Shown: positions 11,223-21,949 of the stretch, one piece after another
Numbering within the stretch: position 1 is the first letter of the stretch
Layout: each line of letters starts with the position of its first letter
Origin: Gautieria morchelliformis
Lineage: Eukaryota; Basidiomycota; Agaricomycetes; Gomphales; Gomphaceae
Direction: 5' to 3'
Assembly: GCA_015179125.1 (NCBI GenBank)
Contig: WHVA01000544.1
Coordinates: forward strand, 1-64,000
Length of the DNA stretch: 64,000 bases
The notes under the pieces: generated by a model
Databases searched by the model: none
Told to the model about the DNA's origin: nothing
The model's input: only the letters and a program-made list of their open reading frames with translations
Position numbers and translations under genes: made by a program

Positions 11223-11510
11223 GGCAACACTGATGACGAAGCCACAACCCAAAGATACTCAAGGAGATAAGAGCCAATACTAGGACAGTGACCAACTGTG
11301 CAGTGGTAATCCTCGGTCTATAGTCCACTAGTGATAGATACATGGGAAACTTGCCTGTGCAGTGGTAATCTTCAGAGATCAAGCTGAGACAAAGCCACCA
11401 CACTGGCTACAACCTTATCACTGCGCTGGCAGTGATTACATGATCAAAGAAACTCATAGAAGATCATGGAACACCCGGAGATGTGGATGAAACAACATGA
11501 ACAAATATGG
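11223..11510 (-). repeat. LTR-like dispersed repeat, copy 2
   Basis: Matches 2391-2650 from GGCAACACTG onward. An internal ~60-bp partial duplication is visible: GTGCAGTGGTAATC occurs twice (about 11297 and 11357). It lies directly upstream of gag of the minus-strand gypsy element once the solo LTR is discounted, so it is probably that element's 5' LTR or leader. Confidence 0.6.
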
Positions 11511-11574
11511 ACCATGCTGACCTCGCAAACCCTGACAATGACCCAGGATCACCAGGCAGGTCAGGGCTGATGTT

Positions 11575-11735
11575 GGGTGGGAACCTGCCTGTGGTCAGGG
11601 ACTTTGGCAGTGCATAGTATATAGGTAGTTCACTGGCAGGTGGGGATCCTTAGCTTTTCTCTTTGGATTGCTCTCTGCCAGGCCACATGATATTCTGCTG
11701 TCTTGCAGGGAGTTGCCCTTACAGACATGTTATAT
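11575..11735. repeat. Dispersed repeat shared with 47795-47955
   Basis: TATATAGGTAGT, GGTCCTTAGCTTTTC-type sequence and CTCTGCCAG are in the same order in both copies, which differ by small indels. Non-coding; probably an LTR or MITE fragment. Confidence 0.5.
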
Positions 11736-12101
11736 TGCCATTTCATTATAGGCTAAGTCTAGATATTCCACATATGTTTTCTTTCATCAGAGATTCCACA
11801 GTAGGCTGAGGATCAAGCTCACAAGTTGGGGACAACTACCAGACAACTGATCTATTTGCATGGAAAGATGTCACAGATTCTCCACTGGAGTGATTTGGAG
11901 AATAAACTGTAGTGACTGGCTTCATAACAAAGAGACTACAATACCATTTCTATCCACCCTTACTCTCATTGAACTTCAGGAAACATATACTGGTTCATCC
12001 ATTGTGGTTGAGATTTTGACAAAGAACACTATAGAGGTGTTATTAAGGTATTGAGACTTGAGTCCCAACTATAATTGAATCTGTTAAATCTGCACTGTGT
12101 A
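11736..12101. other. No gene seen
   Basis: The 3' flank of the kinase-like gene. It has no recognisable coding sequence; the few short open frames have no familiar motifs. Confidence 0.4.
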
Positions 12102-13564
12102 TTAACCCTTCAAAAGTGCAAGTGCTTCTGCAGCAGTAGGTCTCCTCTGAGGTTCATCATGTGTAATGGTATCAATCAGCTGCTTGTATGGCAGGCAATT
12201 CATCAGGATAGAAGCAGGGCTTTGTGGGTACTTCAGATACATCATTAACTAGCATAAAGCAAGAGCAAAATGGGGCTACTTACTGCATTTGCCCAAGGTT
12301 GAATATGTTCCCTCAAAAGGGCACCAACAGCATACACATCACAGGAGAAGAGATTGACAGGGTCATCCTTGAGGAGCTCTGGCGCTGGGGCTTTGGGATG
12401 GAAGCTTACTTCATCAGGGTGCCGTATGGCCTCGTCCTCCGTGCGCACGATGTGGGACTCGCCAAAGTCAATGAAGGCGTACTTGGCTCCACATGGACCG
12501 AAATCTCTTGGTGTCGAATCGAACGGGCCAAAGGGGTTGCCTTCAAGCATGTTTATGACCACATTCATATCGTGGACATCCTGTTCCACTGCTTTTCACA
12601 AGGGGAGCTTATAAACAGACTGATGGCACTCACGCCGTGAATTATCCCGTTCTGGTGCATGAACGCTAGGCCCTATGTAATTGTGGCGGTGAATCTGCTT
12701 AGCCCACGAAACAAGTTAAAGCTTATTCACCTCGAAGAGCTGTCGCGCATATTCAAGATATTCCTCAATGGATGCACATTGATCCAAGTTAGCGGTTCCC
12801 CATTCGGGAGTTACAATGATGGACCACTCCCTCGCGTCAAGGACCTCCAAGAGAGGGATGGTGTGATTTCGAGGGTCCGCGCGTAGCGGTGCAGATGACA
12901 GGAGTTGAATAACTTTGAGCTCCATGCTTGAGGCGGGAACAGCCTTGAGAATGACCCGGCGGCCACGCGAGTCGAGCGCGGGGTGCGCGTAGGGTGTCTG
13001 GGGCGCGACGCTTTCGATCAGAGTGCGTTGTGAATGAACAGGATTCCCATACCGGATACAGTGTGCCCGCAACGTTTTCCGGTTCTCGGATTGCTTTGAA
13101 TCTGTCTTGGATGAAGCAGAACGCCTCATCGTACTGTGGATGAAAGGGATCCTGAGGCGCTCTCCTGGGTATGGCAGAGTAGTCCTGGTATATGGAACGG
13201 TATGCTTCCGAACCAGGATATGCGAGCGTATAGCCGCGAGAATGAAGATATGACTCGCAGTGCAGCCAGACCTTTCGAAAGAGTTTGACGTCGATCGAGG
13301 AACTTCAATGTCAGAAGTTTAGCGTTGACATCGTAACTGAGCTTCATTGCACAGTACAAACCTGTCAATCATATCCCATGTTTCCTCAAGGAGAGGAAAC
13401 TCTAAGCTCGAAGTCATATGTCTACGCGTTCTCCAGCTAGTCGAAGTCACGTGGCTGTTTGTTGTACGGTTGAACGTACATAAAGGCCGCGTATATACTT
13501 GGCTAGCTAAGACAGAAAGGTGATTATCATACCATTCTCCCCTTCGCTCCTCCAATGGGAACAT
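12102..13564 (-). CDS. Fungal kinase-like protein, five exons, one frameshift
   Basis: The ATG at 13564 opens MFPLEERRGEWYDNHL. Exons fit 13564-13362, 13302-12731, 12672-12634, 12580-12284 and 12230-12102, with GT..AG introns. Kinase features read in order: a VILKAVPASS strand (VAIK-like lysine), a hinge region IIVTPEWGT, HGDVHDMN (catalytic loop, formed across an intron), IDFGES (DFG), and APELL (APE), ending ...PTAAEALALLKG. This is the kinase-like family expanded in Agaricomycetes, with unknown substrates. In exon 2 near 13040-13060 the frame shifts by one (two bases missing or one extra) between REPENVAGTL and IRYGNPVHSQ, so this allele may be a young pseudogene or the sequence may have an error. 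Confidence 0.75.
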
Positions 13565-13637
13565 CGCGAATTGGTTCTCTATGGTTCTATCCTCAGCACG
13601 ACCTCCTCAAAGTGTAACAGCGAAAACGCCGGAAAGT

Positions 13638-14263
13638 CTTAAATCCCCACCCCGACGCGACGCTTCGGACTCCGACGCACACGCTCGCGTAAGTTCTCCA
13701 CATCGCAATGAGGTTTATGTATAAAGAAAAACATGATATAATGGCAATAAAATGCGTCAGAAACATTCTGAAAGATTAAAACATGTTACATTTATTGTAA
13801 CTATACGTGTCTCAGATCTGAATATATAATGTTTATAGAGTATGTTGTGATTGTTTATGTTAAGTCTTTAACTGTTGAGGCTGGGTGTAGGTTCGAGCCC
13901 TGCTCAGTGCAAAAGTTTTCTCGGCCCTATTGGCTTTTTCTCTACTTTCTTTCTATAACTCAATGTGGCATTTTGATTGTTGGTCATGAAATTCACGATA
14001 CACATATACTATTTTGGATGCACGAACGAGGCTTTAGCGTGCCGACCTGAACTGACCCGGTTCGGGGGACCCCCCGAGCGTAGCGAGGGAGGGCGGGTCG
14101 GTGAATGGTCGGTCCTCTTCATGCGCCCGGGAGAAACAGTAAAATTTACGCTGAACAATTTTTTAATCTCTTAATTGGTATTTTTCTAATTACTCATGTA
14201 CACGAAGCCTTGTGGGTGGTGAGGGGTGCGTCGGAGTTTGAAGCGTCGGGGTGGGGATTTAAG
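13638..14263. mobile_element. Inverted-repeat element (about 626 bp)
   Basis: Positions 13638-13680 and 14226-14263 are inverted copies of each other (TTAAATCCCCACCCCGACGC at one end, its complement at the other), about 38-40 bp long with a few differences. The interior has no protein. It contains GGTTCGAGCCC (13891-13901), a perfect-looking pol III B-box, without a matching tRNA body, and a GC-rich stem near 14061-14100. It is probably a MITE-like element. No target duplication was recognised. Confidence 0.5.
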
Positions 14264-14764
14264 GTCACCCGAAAACGCCTCCTGGGCGCGTAAGCCCGAA
14301 CCTACGCGCCGCGGAGCGCAATACCCCTGCATGTGGCGACATCGGAGGGACGGGACATGGGTATGCATGTGTGCGTTTGGAGCATGCGTCGAGCAGAGGG
14401 ATGATTAAATAATAAAGATTGGCACCTTTCCTTACCATTACTTGCGCATAAGTACCCCGACTCGTGGTACTGGGAGCAAAGACCAGTTCATATACTGGAT
14501 TTACCGCAGCGTGCTTCTACTTGGAAAAATTCTCACTATCATTGTGATGGACATCAACTTGTAAGTTTCGTACCCTACTGAAACATCTAAGCATCGGATA
14601 ACTGACTAGTCAATCCTGGACGTCCATCCGAGAACCAATATTCAGCGGCAATCAGGTGTCCTGCCTACCAGTAAAGTCGTATATTTAACACCCTATGAAT
14701 GTGGAGGCGTCATAGTGAGTTGGTGCGCTGGGATTTAACTCTTTTTCACTGATCATATACAGCG
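14264..14764. other. No gene seen; possible 5' region of receptor remnant
   Basis: GC-rich left part (to about 14400), then ordinary sequence leading to the ATG at 14765. No convincing coding exon. Confidence 0.3.
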
Positions 14765-15760
14765 ATGGCTATCGCTGGGACCGTCAGTTGTGCTCTCCTG
14801 TCCTCACTCCTGCTGGCAGTTGGTCTTCCGACTCTCTTAAATGGGCGGCGTAAATCTCCAGACGCATCCGCTACCTTTGCTCGTTAACAGGTCGCGTGAG
14901 TGTTTCCATCATGTTTATCGTCTCTCACTCATTCCCTCTTACAGTATTTGTGATCTGCCTCCTTTGTTCAGACTTGGTCCAAAGCATTTCTGGTAATTTG
15001 ATCCAACTATGTTAACCTAACTTATAGCTACTGCTCTGGTTATTGGCGACCTAGGGTCAGCTGTGTGGTATCGCGTGTCTTATTGCCACGAATTATTACA
15101 CGACTAAGTCATATATCTCTTAGGCGCTGTGTCATCACAGGTCATATTTTCAGCGTCCTTGCGCTCGAAAGGCAGTGGTCACGAAAAGTTGTCGTGTCAA
15201 TTGTGGTAACTGGCTGGACATTCGTGACATCACAGAGTGAGTATGCGCCGATTATCGTCCTTAATCAGGCAGTCTTGAAGCGGCTTTTGCTCCCTGGTCC
15301 TAACGAATCAGCGCAATGGATCTTTCTGTGAGTTAATTGACGACCGATGATCCTCATATCACTCCACTCAGCTTGAAAACCCAGCTTCCGTTGCCGGCAC
15401 ATGGTATGTATTAGGCACCTCAAAGAAGCAAATCACTAACATGTCGTGTGCATATTATTACCCGGCAGGTGTTGCAAACTTGGGATACACTACATCCCGG
15501 TGAGTGATGGCTCCACCGCGCTTCTGGGATAACTGATAGAGGATTGCCTATCAGCTGTTGATCGCCGCCACAGTGATCGTGATGCTTTGCCGGTTAGTTT
15601 TTCTAGTGTTATTAGGAACTATCAGCTTCGCGCGCCATCGTTCACTTGGCCCTCTGAGCAATAAAATTTCTCGCCAACGAGTAAACCATGTGCCGTCTTA
15701 TATGTTGTTCCATCCAATGTTCCTTATACCAGTCTTACCTGAGGCATCCATTCGATGAAA
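14765..15760 (+). pseudogene. Decayed 7-TM receptor (Git3/fungal GPCR-like)
   Basis: Successive hydrophobic exons resemble a fungal Git3-type receptor. The first starts at the 14765 ATG (VSCALLSSLLLAVGLPTLL). Next come FVICLLCSDLVQSISG (14946-14992), ALVIGDLGSAVW (15031-15068), FSVLALERQWSRKVVVSIVV then TGWTFV (15151-15228), LLIAATVIVMLCRLVFLVLL (15555-15616), and MLFHPMFLIPVLPEASIR (15703-15758). GT..AG boundaries are visible for several introns. A stop (TAA) closes the first exon, and the TM3 and TM7 parts are not clear. Membrane signalling receptor by family; decayed by inspection. Confidence 0.5.
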
Positions 15761-18159
15761 CAGCTATTGCCTGGAATGACATGAACTGCACAGCGTATCT
15801 CACTTGCATTCTCCCCTCCTGCCTATTTCTGTCACGCGTCTTATTGGCCTGCGAGGCGATTCCAGAGGTTATCTTGATAATTGGGATAGTCCTATTTTGG
15901 CTTGGCCAAGTATTACAATTCAAAGGTCTGGTTATTACAGTTTATTCTCCAAATCACGGAGAATCCGTGACATCTTTCCATGGAAATAGGACACGCGTCC
16001 TGTAAGCGTCCCCAACTCGTATAGCAACAACCCCGATCTTGATCTTTCGCCTACCGCGAACCCTCTGATGAAGGGAAACATAGGTGAGACATGTAGACTT
16101 AACTTGAATGAAATGACAATGTACCGTGGTTGAAAATCCATATGAATAAAAGGTTGCTTGGACCCAGTCTTGAGAGTCTGGGTATCTCACCCAGATGATT
16201 TCCCCCGCCTGCACAGCATCACATTAAGTCAAGTATCATCCACATAAACTTCCTTGCCTTACTGTAAAGCTAGCATTGGTTGCATCAATTTCTCTGGGCA
16301 TGATTTGTAATTGTGATAGGACTGATGGATGGAGGACAGATACGTATGTGGTCAAGTCCAAACTGTGAAGCTTGAAGTTTGCAGAGCTTTGAGTGGGGCT
16401 TAAATGATGGAGCCTGTGCGTAAGATAGCCACCGCGCGCATGATAACAGTTCAAGTTCCAAGTGCCGCTTGCCGAAAACCACGTGAAGCACCCTTGGCTA
16501 TTCAAAAGTCGATCACAGCTTCTTTTACAATCAGACCACACCTTATTGAAGCTAATCACTAACATAATTCAACTCAATCTATTGCCAAAAATACTATCTC
16601 ACCCGGCAGTGAACTTTAATTCAACGTCATCGCTGAGGATAGCGCACCACGCCACGCGCACGGACTGCAGACACCTTTTCAAACCCCACAAGAATCCAGG
16701 AGGTTTACGGCACCCGCAAGCAATGCTGAAGAAGTCGAAGAGTCCGAGGAGAGACCCTTTGTAATTACCTAGGATTTCAATTTGCGCGTTGACAGCGGAC
16801 ATAAACTACAGCATATGCAACGCAGACGTGAGCAGTGACATCGGTATGAACAAGGGGAAATAGGGCGCGGGAACGGAGATATGGACCAGAAGCATGTGAC
16901 TATTTACCAGTGATCCTGACGATCTTGCTCTTCGGAGAGAGCCTCCCCCACTTGCGTGGGTATTCCTCACCGTCGCTTCCTACGCCGCCGCATCCGTCTC
17001 CATCGCATCCCTTTGTGAGGAGATGAACGTAGCCTCATCCTGACTCATCTCCGCAGGAAGAATTGCAGTCATCGGACTGCCAATGGGGATCCGCCGCCGG
17101 CTTCGACTGGGGTTGACATCGGGAGTTCCATGGCTGTGCCGCATGCCCATATCAGCACTGAGGTACATGGTATTCGTGCAAGCTCGTCCATTATCCGTGG
17201 AGATGAATATATATATGTATGGTCGGTGCTGGAGAACGGATAGATAGGCACCTGAAGCGAAGGAGATTCCTGGGCCGTTACGTATACCTGGGCATGTCCT
17301 GGCTCGTGATTTTGCGTTCGAGGCCCCAGTCCAGACTGTCGTTGATGCCACGACCGCACTGATTGATGACATGTCGAGTGAGGCAGGAGACGCAGATGCC
17401 GAATTGGAGCAGGGTGAGGCGTCTTCTGGTCTGGTATGTTGTGTGATTTTGCAGCGTTGCTCTCGGAATGTATCTGTTCATGAAATAGCTTGAAGCTTCT
17501 AGCAAGTAAGGTGCCAACGAAGGCCTCATTGTGCGTCCCCCGCAGCTACAGAGGCCCCCAAAGTGGGAGGGTGGCTGGTATAGAACACTTCGACTCGGAA
17601 CCTGGGCACTGCCAGAGACATCCTGGTGAAATTACTTGTCTCGGGTGCTGGAACTGAATCAATTTCAGCACTGTTGTCCATACTCAGTCCCTATTTCAGG
17701 CTGCTTCTATACAGCTGCTGACTCGGACCGCGTGTTGATGCATCAGTCATGGTGGAAGATAATGACAGGAATGCGCTGGAACCACTCGCAGGCCAGTACT
17801 CAGGTCGAGGACTCCCGGCGGGACACTGGCTAACCTCGTGGAACGTGGCTGACCCTCTACCGCTGCAGCTGGGAGGTACTTAGGTACTCCCCAGGTCTCA
17901 TGGTGTCGTCTCGTGGATAAAACCAAAATTAAAAGTTGCCCCACGTCATTCGTGGACCGGGGCGAGCAGGACGCGATCGCAGGGTCCATGTCAGCGTCGG
18001 TCCTCAGGCGGGTCACCGGTCTCGTCGGCGGGAGTTGCGCCCATCTAGCTTCGGTCTTTTGCTCTACGGACCTGTCGTTGCTCCCAAACACTTTCCCGCT
18101 CTCCTCGACGTACTGAACTCTTGCTCCCTTTTCATCCAAGATCTTTCCGAGTCGAGTCG
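15761..18159. other. No confidently assigned gene
   Basis: On the minus strand, 16330-15950 reads as pieces joined by plausible GT..AG introns (MPREIDATNASFT, then AGEIIW, then a basic segment), possibly a small spliced gene or relic. Minus-strand open frames at 17372-16980 (130 codons) and 18139-17747 (130 codons) contain no motif I recognise. Nothing else is supported. Confidence 0.3.
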
Positions 18160-18360
18160 GATATGGACGACGCGGGCAACGGTAACGGATTCGACGCGTC
18201 GAGCTCTATAGCGTATATCCACTGGGCCCTGTCCTTTTTCAAGTCTGGACGGGCCGCCTGCTTCACCAACCGGGTGCTGCGCTCCAAAGCAAGATCCCAA
18301 GCCCGCACTCTGGAACCTGGGCAGACTTTGAGAAGGAATTCGTCAACCATTTTTTGATGG
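18160..18360 (+). pseudogene. Gypsy gag fragment
   Basis: WALSFFKSGRAACFTNRVLR (18222-18281) followed, in a shifted frame, by GTWADFEKEFVNHF (about 18311-18355) matches the capsid core of mushroom gypsy gag proteins. The rest of the element is absent, so it is an isolated scrap. Confidence 0.55.
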
Positions 18361-19038
18361 TTTGAGCGGGAGTTGTTTATTGACCAACCCGTGTCTAGTA
18401 TATATACGATTGGAGGACCAGCCGATGATTGAAGAAGAATGTCCACATGCAAATCTGAAGGTTCTGTCGACTCGGAGCAAATTTACCGGCACATCGAAGT
18501 CGCCAACTTAGTATACTTGCACATGACCCTCACAGCCGTTCTATCGCGCAAATTCTGCGTGTATTTTTTGCCGGCACGGAAAGAATGATTGTAAGCGCAA
18601 GGGTGCCTTTCGGAATCGTCGATGAGAATGGTGGTATAAGTAGACATCCGGCAGAGAGTCAAGTACGCACAGTAATTAAGGTCGCACAGGAATTGGTCGT
18701 GCTCCCGCAACGCGGGTTTTGCAGTAAGACGGCTAAGGAGAGTCCAATTAGGTCATTCATGTCAAACATGAACAGTTTTCTACGGGATTAAGAGTATGCT
18801 GCACGTAGGGAGACGGAGTAAGCAGCAGTAAGATATCACGGACAGCCGAATTGGTCGAGATGATGACATAGGCTCTGAAGACGACTCGTCTGGTGAAAAC
18901 GAATGCGATTACTTTAGTTTGCTTTAGGGATTTCGAGCATGCAAAGACTGGGTACACTATATGGGTAGACAAATCATTCGGAGGCAAAGAGCATGCCTCA
19001 CGCGTGACATCTTGTGATTTCAATCGCTCGTCACACCG
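18361..19038. other. No gene seen
   Basis: Only short open frames without recognisable motifs on either strand. Confidence 0.4.
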
Positions 19039-19379
19039 TGACGTCAGGTGCTCATATTTTAACTACTAGAGGCCGGCGTTGCCGGCGAAGCCCTTGATCG
19101 AGGACTGAACGGTCTGTGATATGCGTTTTAACCTTAAATTTGGTGTGGTGTTGCCGGTCTCATTGTCTTGTCCTTCCTTCTCACAATGTTTCTCTCTCTC
19201 CGAGTACGCTGTAATCCAGGTCCCTACCGTTTTCCTGTTTCCCCTCCGTTACTCCTGTTTTGCATGCCTCCGTACGACCTTTCCTCTGATATGTTTCTCT
19301 CTGTCTGACTAGGCCGCAATCCAGGTCCCATTCAGTGTTTTCACCTCGCTTATTTCCTCCCTTTCCTTCGGGACGATGA

Positions 19380-19838
19380 TCAGGATTGAACTTGGCCGGT
19401 TTCAGCATCTCTTGGTGAGGGATGTCCTTCACTTTACAATACAGGGTTTTCTTCTGTCCGACGAGCGCATACGTAGCAAAAGGCTTGTTGGACATACTTG
19501 TTAGACGATTTATCGATGAATTTCCCCAAACGCTCCAGGTCCACTGGTTGCAAATAATCCAAATCTTCCTCCATGGAATTCCACAGACATTGTCGTTTCG
19601 ACTCGTAGTAAGCCTCATCCTGCTCTCTTTTCCTGTTTTTGGAAATATCGGCGAGCAAAAGTTGTCGAATTGATTTTTCGTTGAGCTCCTTCTTCTTCCT
19701 GCTTCCAGCTTCAAAGACACGTTGCTGCAGCTCAATTCCCAACAACGATATCACCTTCAATACTTCTTGCCTATTCTCAATTACCCTGGCTGCCCAGTTA
19801 ACCTCAGGCAACAGGCGCACCAGTTCCAAGACAGTCAT
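19380..19838 (-). pseudogene. Helitron-type protein, N-terminal cysteine-motif fragment
   Basis: The ATG at 19838 opens a charged 134-residue frame ending ...AFCYVCARRTEENPVL. In an adjacent frame the sequence continues DIPHQEMLKPAKFNPDHRPE. The pairing of a CxxCAR motif with a following DIP..L.P..P.H segment is what I recognise from the N-terminal region of fungal Helitron helicase proteins. The Rep and helicase domains are absent. Truncated and frameshifted. Confidence 0.5.
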
Positions 19839-20143
19839 GGAGGACAGTCCGTAGTTGATACTGGAACCATCGTAAAACGAATATCGACAATCTGAAAGTC
19901 AAAAGAAACGTTCACCAGAGGACTCCTCAAAGCCTCATGTGCGATAACCCGCCTTTATGCTGCATGGTTTTGGACACGTCCTGCATTGAAATCCCGTCGC
20001 AGTACCACATTTGTCATCTTAACACCCCTGTCTACTCGACAGCTACAAAGGACGAACACCACGGAGATTACAAAAACATAGACGGAACTCGTTTAACGGC
20101 TACATTGACGGGCACATTCCTACAGTGGATTAGAATGAAAGTT

Positions 20144-20743
20144 TTATACATACTTCTTCGACCTTTTCAGACGAACAAAACCACAACAACTCCCATCCAC
20201 CAAGTGATGAGTTTCACCGGTGAACTCACGCGATGTTGGGAAACGATACAGATCAAAAAGACGTACAAAAAGCACCAACCCTGATCTACAATTTTGCCGA
20301 CAACAAACGTGAAGCGCTTGAGGAACAACGCCGAAGAAGAAACTCCACATATCGTACATGATGCAGCGGAGATAGATAAAGCATGTGAATCTACGAGAGA
20401 CGAGCAAGTAAATCAGACCGACAATCACACCATTGGCCCTCGACGCTGGTGTTCTACCAACTGAATATGTCGCATAATAGAGGGGGGGACGAACAATGGT
20501 CCTGGACAAGCAACGTATTTGAGGCCACAAGTCACCAGAGACCGAACTGAAGGAGCATGTAAGACAGATGGTCACGAAAGACGTCATAAGCGTCCACTCG
20601 CGAACAACGCCCGATTTCCCCCACAAACATACGTCCATACAATATATTATCAATACAAGTCCAAATGCCATAGGGGGGACATCAAAAATTACCATAATAC
20701 TTTGTATGGTAAAGAATTTATACACACACAACATCAAATACAA
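20144..20743 (-). CDS. Hypothetical hydrophobic open frame (199 codons)
   Basis: One of the longer uninterrupted frames in this poor region. It is rich in hydrophobic and Cys/Phe/Tyr residues (for example FVTICLTCSF, VIVGLIYLLVS) and could give several membrane segments. No family recognised, no ATG context or intron evidence, and it lies inside the inverted-repeat-bounded interval, so it may be non-coding. Confidence 0.2.
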   Translation of the reverse strand: MYLMLCVYKFFTIQSIMVIFDVPPMAFGLVLIIYCMDVCLWGKSGVVREWTLMTSFVTICLTCSFSSVSGDLWPQIRCLSRTIVRPPLYYATYSVGRTPASRANGVIVGLIYLLVSRRFTCFIYLRCIMYDMWSFFFGVVPQALHVCCRQNCRSGLVLFVRLFDLYRFPTSREFTGETHHLVDGSCCGFVRLKRSKKYV

Positions 20744-20974
20744 AGAACCGTGCTGTCGATCACAGATCTCCGGACCTTAGAAGCCCTTGTCCTCGACAAG
20801 GGAACTAGTTAAAATATGAGCACCTGACGTCATACTAGTAGTACATCATGTACTAGTTAAAATATGAGCACCTGTACATGCTGATGCGTGCCTTCTGCCA
20901 GGACATAATGTTCATTTCACGTAAACGTTGAAACCCTCATGGCGGCAGGGGGGCCCGGAGAAGAAGAACATGAG

Positions 20975-21019
20975 GCCTTCCCATTGAAAGGCAGGAGTCC
21001 TGCCTTTCAATGGAAAGGC
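20975..21019. repeat. Strong hairpin
   Basis: CCATTGAAAGGCAGG (20981-20995) is followed after 3 nt by its exact reverse complement (20999-21013). The stem extends five more pairs beyond one mismatch. It could be the tip of a foldback element. Confidence 0.7.
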
Positions 21020-21597
21020 TTCTACTACCAAGGCTTCGATTTCCTTGTCATCGAGGCTTGCATTGTCATCGAGGCGCCCCGTGAAAGTCTCCCTGAGATG
21101 TTGCCGCAGAGTACATCTCCGGCAGTATGTCCTGGGCTTCCCGTTTAGCATGCAGCCCGGGGCACGGCACCGCCGGTCCCTCTGAATGGCCGCGCTTAGC
21201 CTTTGAAGGCGGCATATGGCAGGGACATCCAGTCAATCTCCCCAGTGGGAGCCACACTGCATGACATCGGCCCAAGCTCTTGGGCCACACGCTCAGGAGC
21301 GTTGTTGATGCACGGCTCTTGCGGTAGATGGGCCGGTCCGGTCCCTTGACACCTTATAAACAGGTATGTGCTGTATGCAAAGGGGTGGAGATTCCTTGAC
21401 CTGTGTGGGCCAGTGAGGTTTTCTGCGCTCTGAAAGAAACGTCACGAAACGTACAGAGAGGGTTGGCCGAGGTTGTTGGTCCAGGCCGGGAAGACATTGA
21501 CCTGACACTTCGGTCTTCCCGGCCTCAGGTGCCACAGCCGCATAATAGGCTGCGCCGTATGCGCCGGGCTCCTGATCAATCCGGTGCCCCGACATGT

Positions 21598-21887
21598 TTA
21601 TCCAGCCTGAAACATTGTTAGTGGCATACGCCGCAAGCTCGAGCATGAATGCTTACTCTTGTTTCCGGTGGGTAGGGTATATATATACATCCCATGATGG
21701 TTACTTGGGCCCGGAACTGATGGGTGTAGGCCATACTCGCGATCCCCGTTATCAAATGCATCACTGGTGTCGTAGTCCCTGGTAGACCCCGACACCAGAT
21801 ATGCATGGTATAGAATATTGCGTGACTGGCAGAAGCCGTGGCTTCAGTTGTGCTAGAGTACATGTAGCTGCGAAGCTTGGACGCCAT
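21598..21887 (-). CDS. Hypothetical small gene with TATA box
   Basis: The ATG at 21887 opens MASKLRSYMYSSTTEATAS and continues about 89 codons, with a hydrophobic stretch MHLITGIASMAYTHQF. A TATA-like element lies about 45 bp upstream (21931-21940) and the leader is pyrimidine-rich, as in real fungal promoters. A possible GT..AG intron starts near 21808. No family assigned. Confidence 0.3.
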
Positions 21888-21930
21888 CTAGAGTGAGAGT
21901 GTGTTGCGACGGGGAAAGGAACGCATGTCC

Positions 21931-21940
21931 TTTATATATC
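21931..21940 (-). promoter_or_regulatory. TATA-like box
   Basis: Minus-strand GATATATAAA, about 45 bp before the ATG at 21887. Supports transcription of the small frame above. Confidence 0.4.
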
Positions 21941-21949
21941 TACTCGGGT

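Larger units (their letters stand above)
4076..11510 (-). mobile_element. Degenerate chromodomain Ty3/gypsy element with nested insertions
   Basis: Read on the minus strand the order is gag (10176 to 9291), CCHC zinc knuckle (about 8600), aspartic protease (about 8160), RT, RNase H, integrase, chromodomain (4513 to 4265), which is the standard chromovirus order. The element is interrupted by a solo-LTR-like insert (10177-11222), an AT-rich insert (8721-9290) and a SINE (7464-7892), and part of its RT is inverted (about 6613-7042). Sequence upstream of gag (11223-11510) is shared with 2391-2650 and is probably its 5' LTR/leader. No 3' LTR was found near 4.1 kb. Frameshifts throughout show it is inactive. 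Confidence 0.85.
19039..20832. mobile_element. 1.8-kb interval bounded by perfect 27-bp inverted repeats
   Basis: Positions 19039-19065 (starting TGACGTCAGGTGCTCATA) and 20806-20832 (ending ACCTGACGTCA) are exact reverse complements over 27 bp. A truncated extra direct copy (21 bp) follows at 20854-20874. The interval contains a Helitron-type N-terminal fragment and a long minus-strand open frame but no recognisable transposase. A non-autonomous DNA transposon that carries captured sequence is one interpretation; a chance arrangement of a short dispersed repeat is another. Confidence 0.55.

Noticed and set aside
4076-11510. Active retrotransposon
   Set aside because: Multiple frameshifts, an inverted RT core and three insertions rule out function.
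13880-13910. tRNA gene at GGTTCGAGCCC
   Set aside because: Only the T-arm-like box is present; no A-box, anticodon stem or acceptor pairing could be found upstream.
21598-21887. Small frame as a microbial-type rhodopsin or HSP30-like protein
   Set aside because: One hydrophobic stretch vaguely resembles an opsin helix, but no retinal-binding Lys motif or further helices could be followed.
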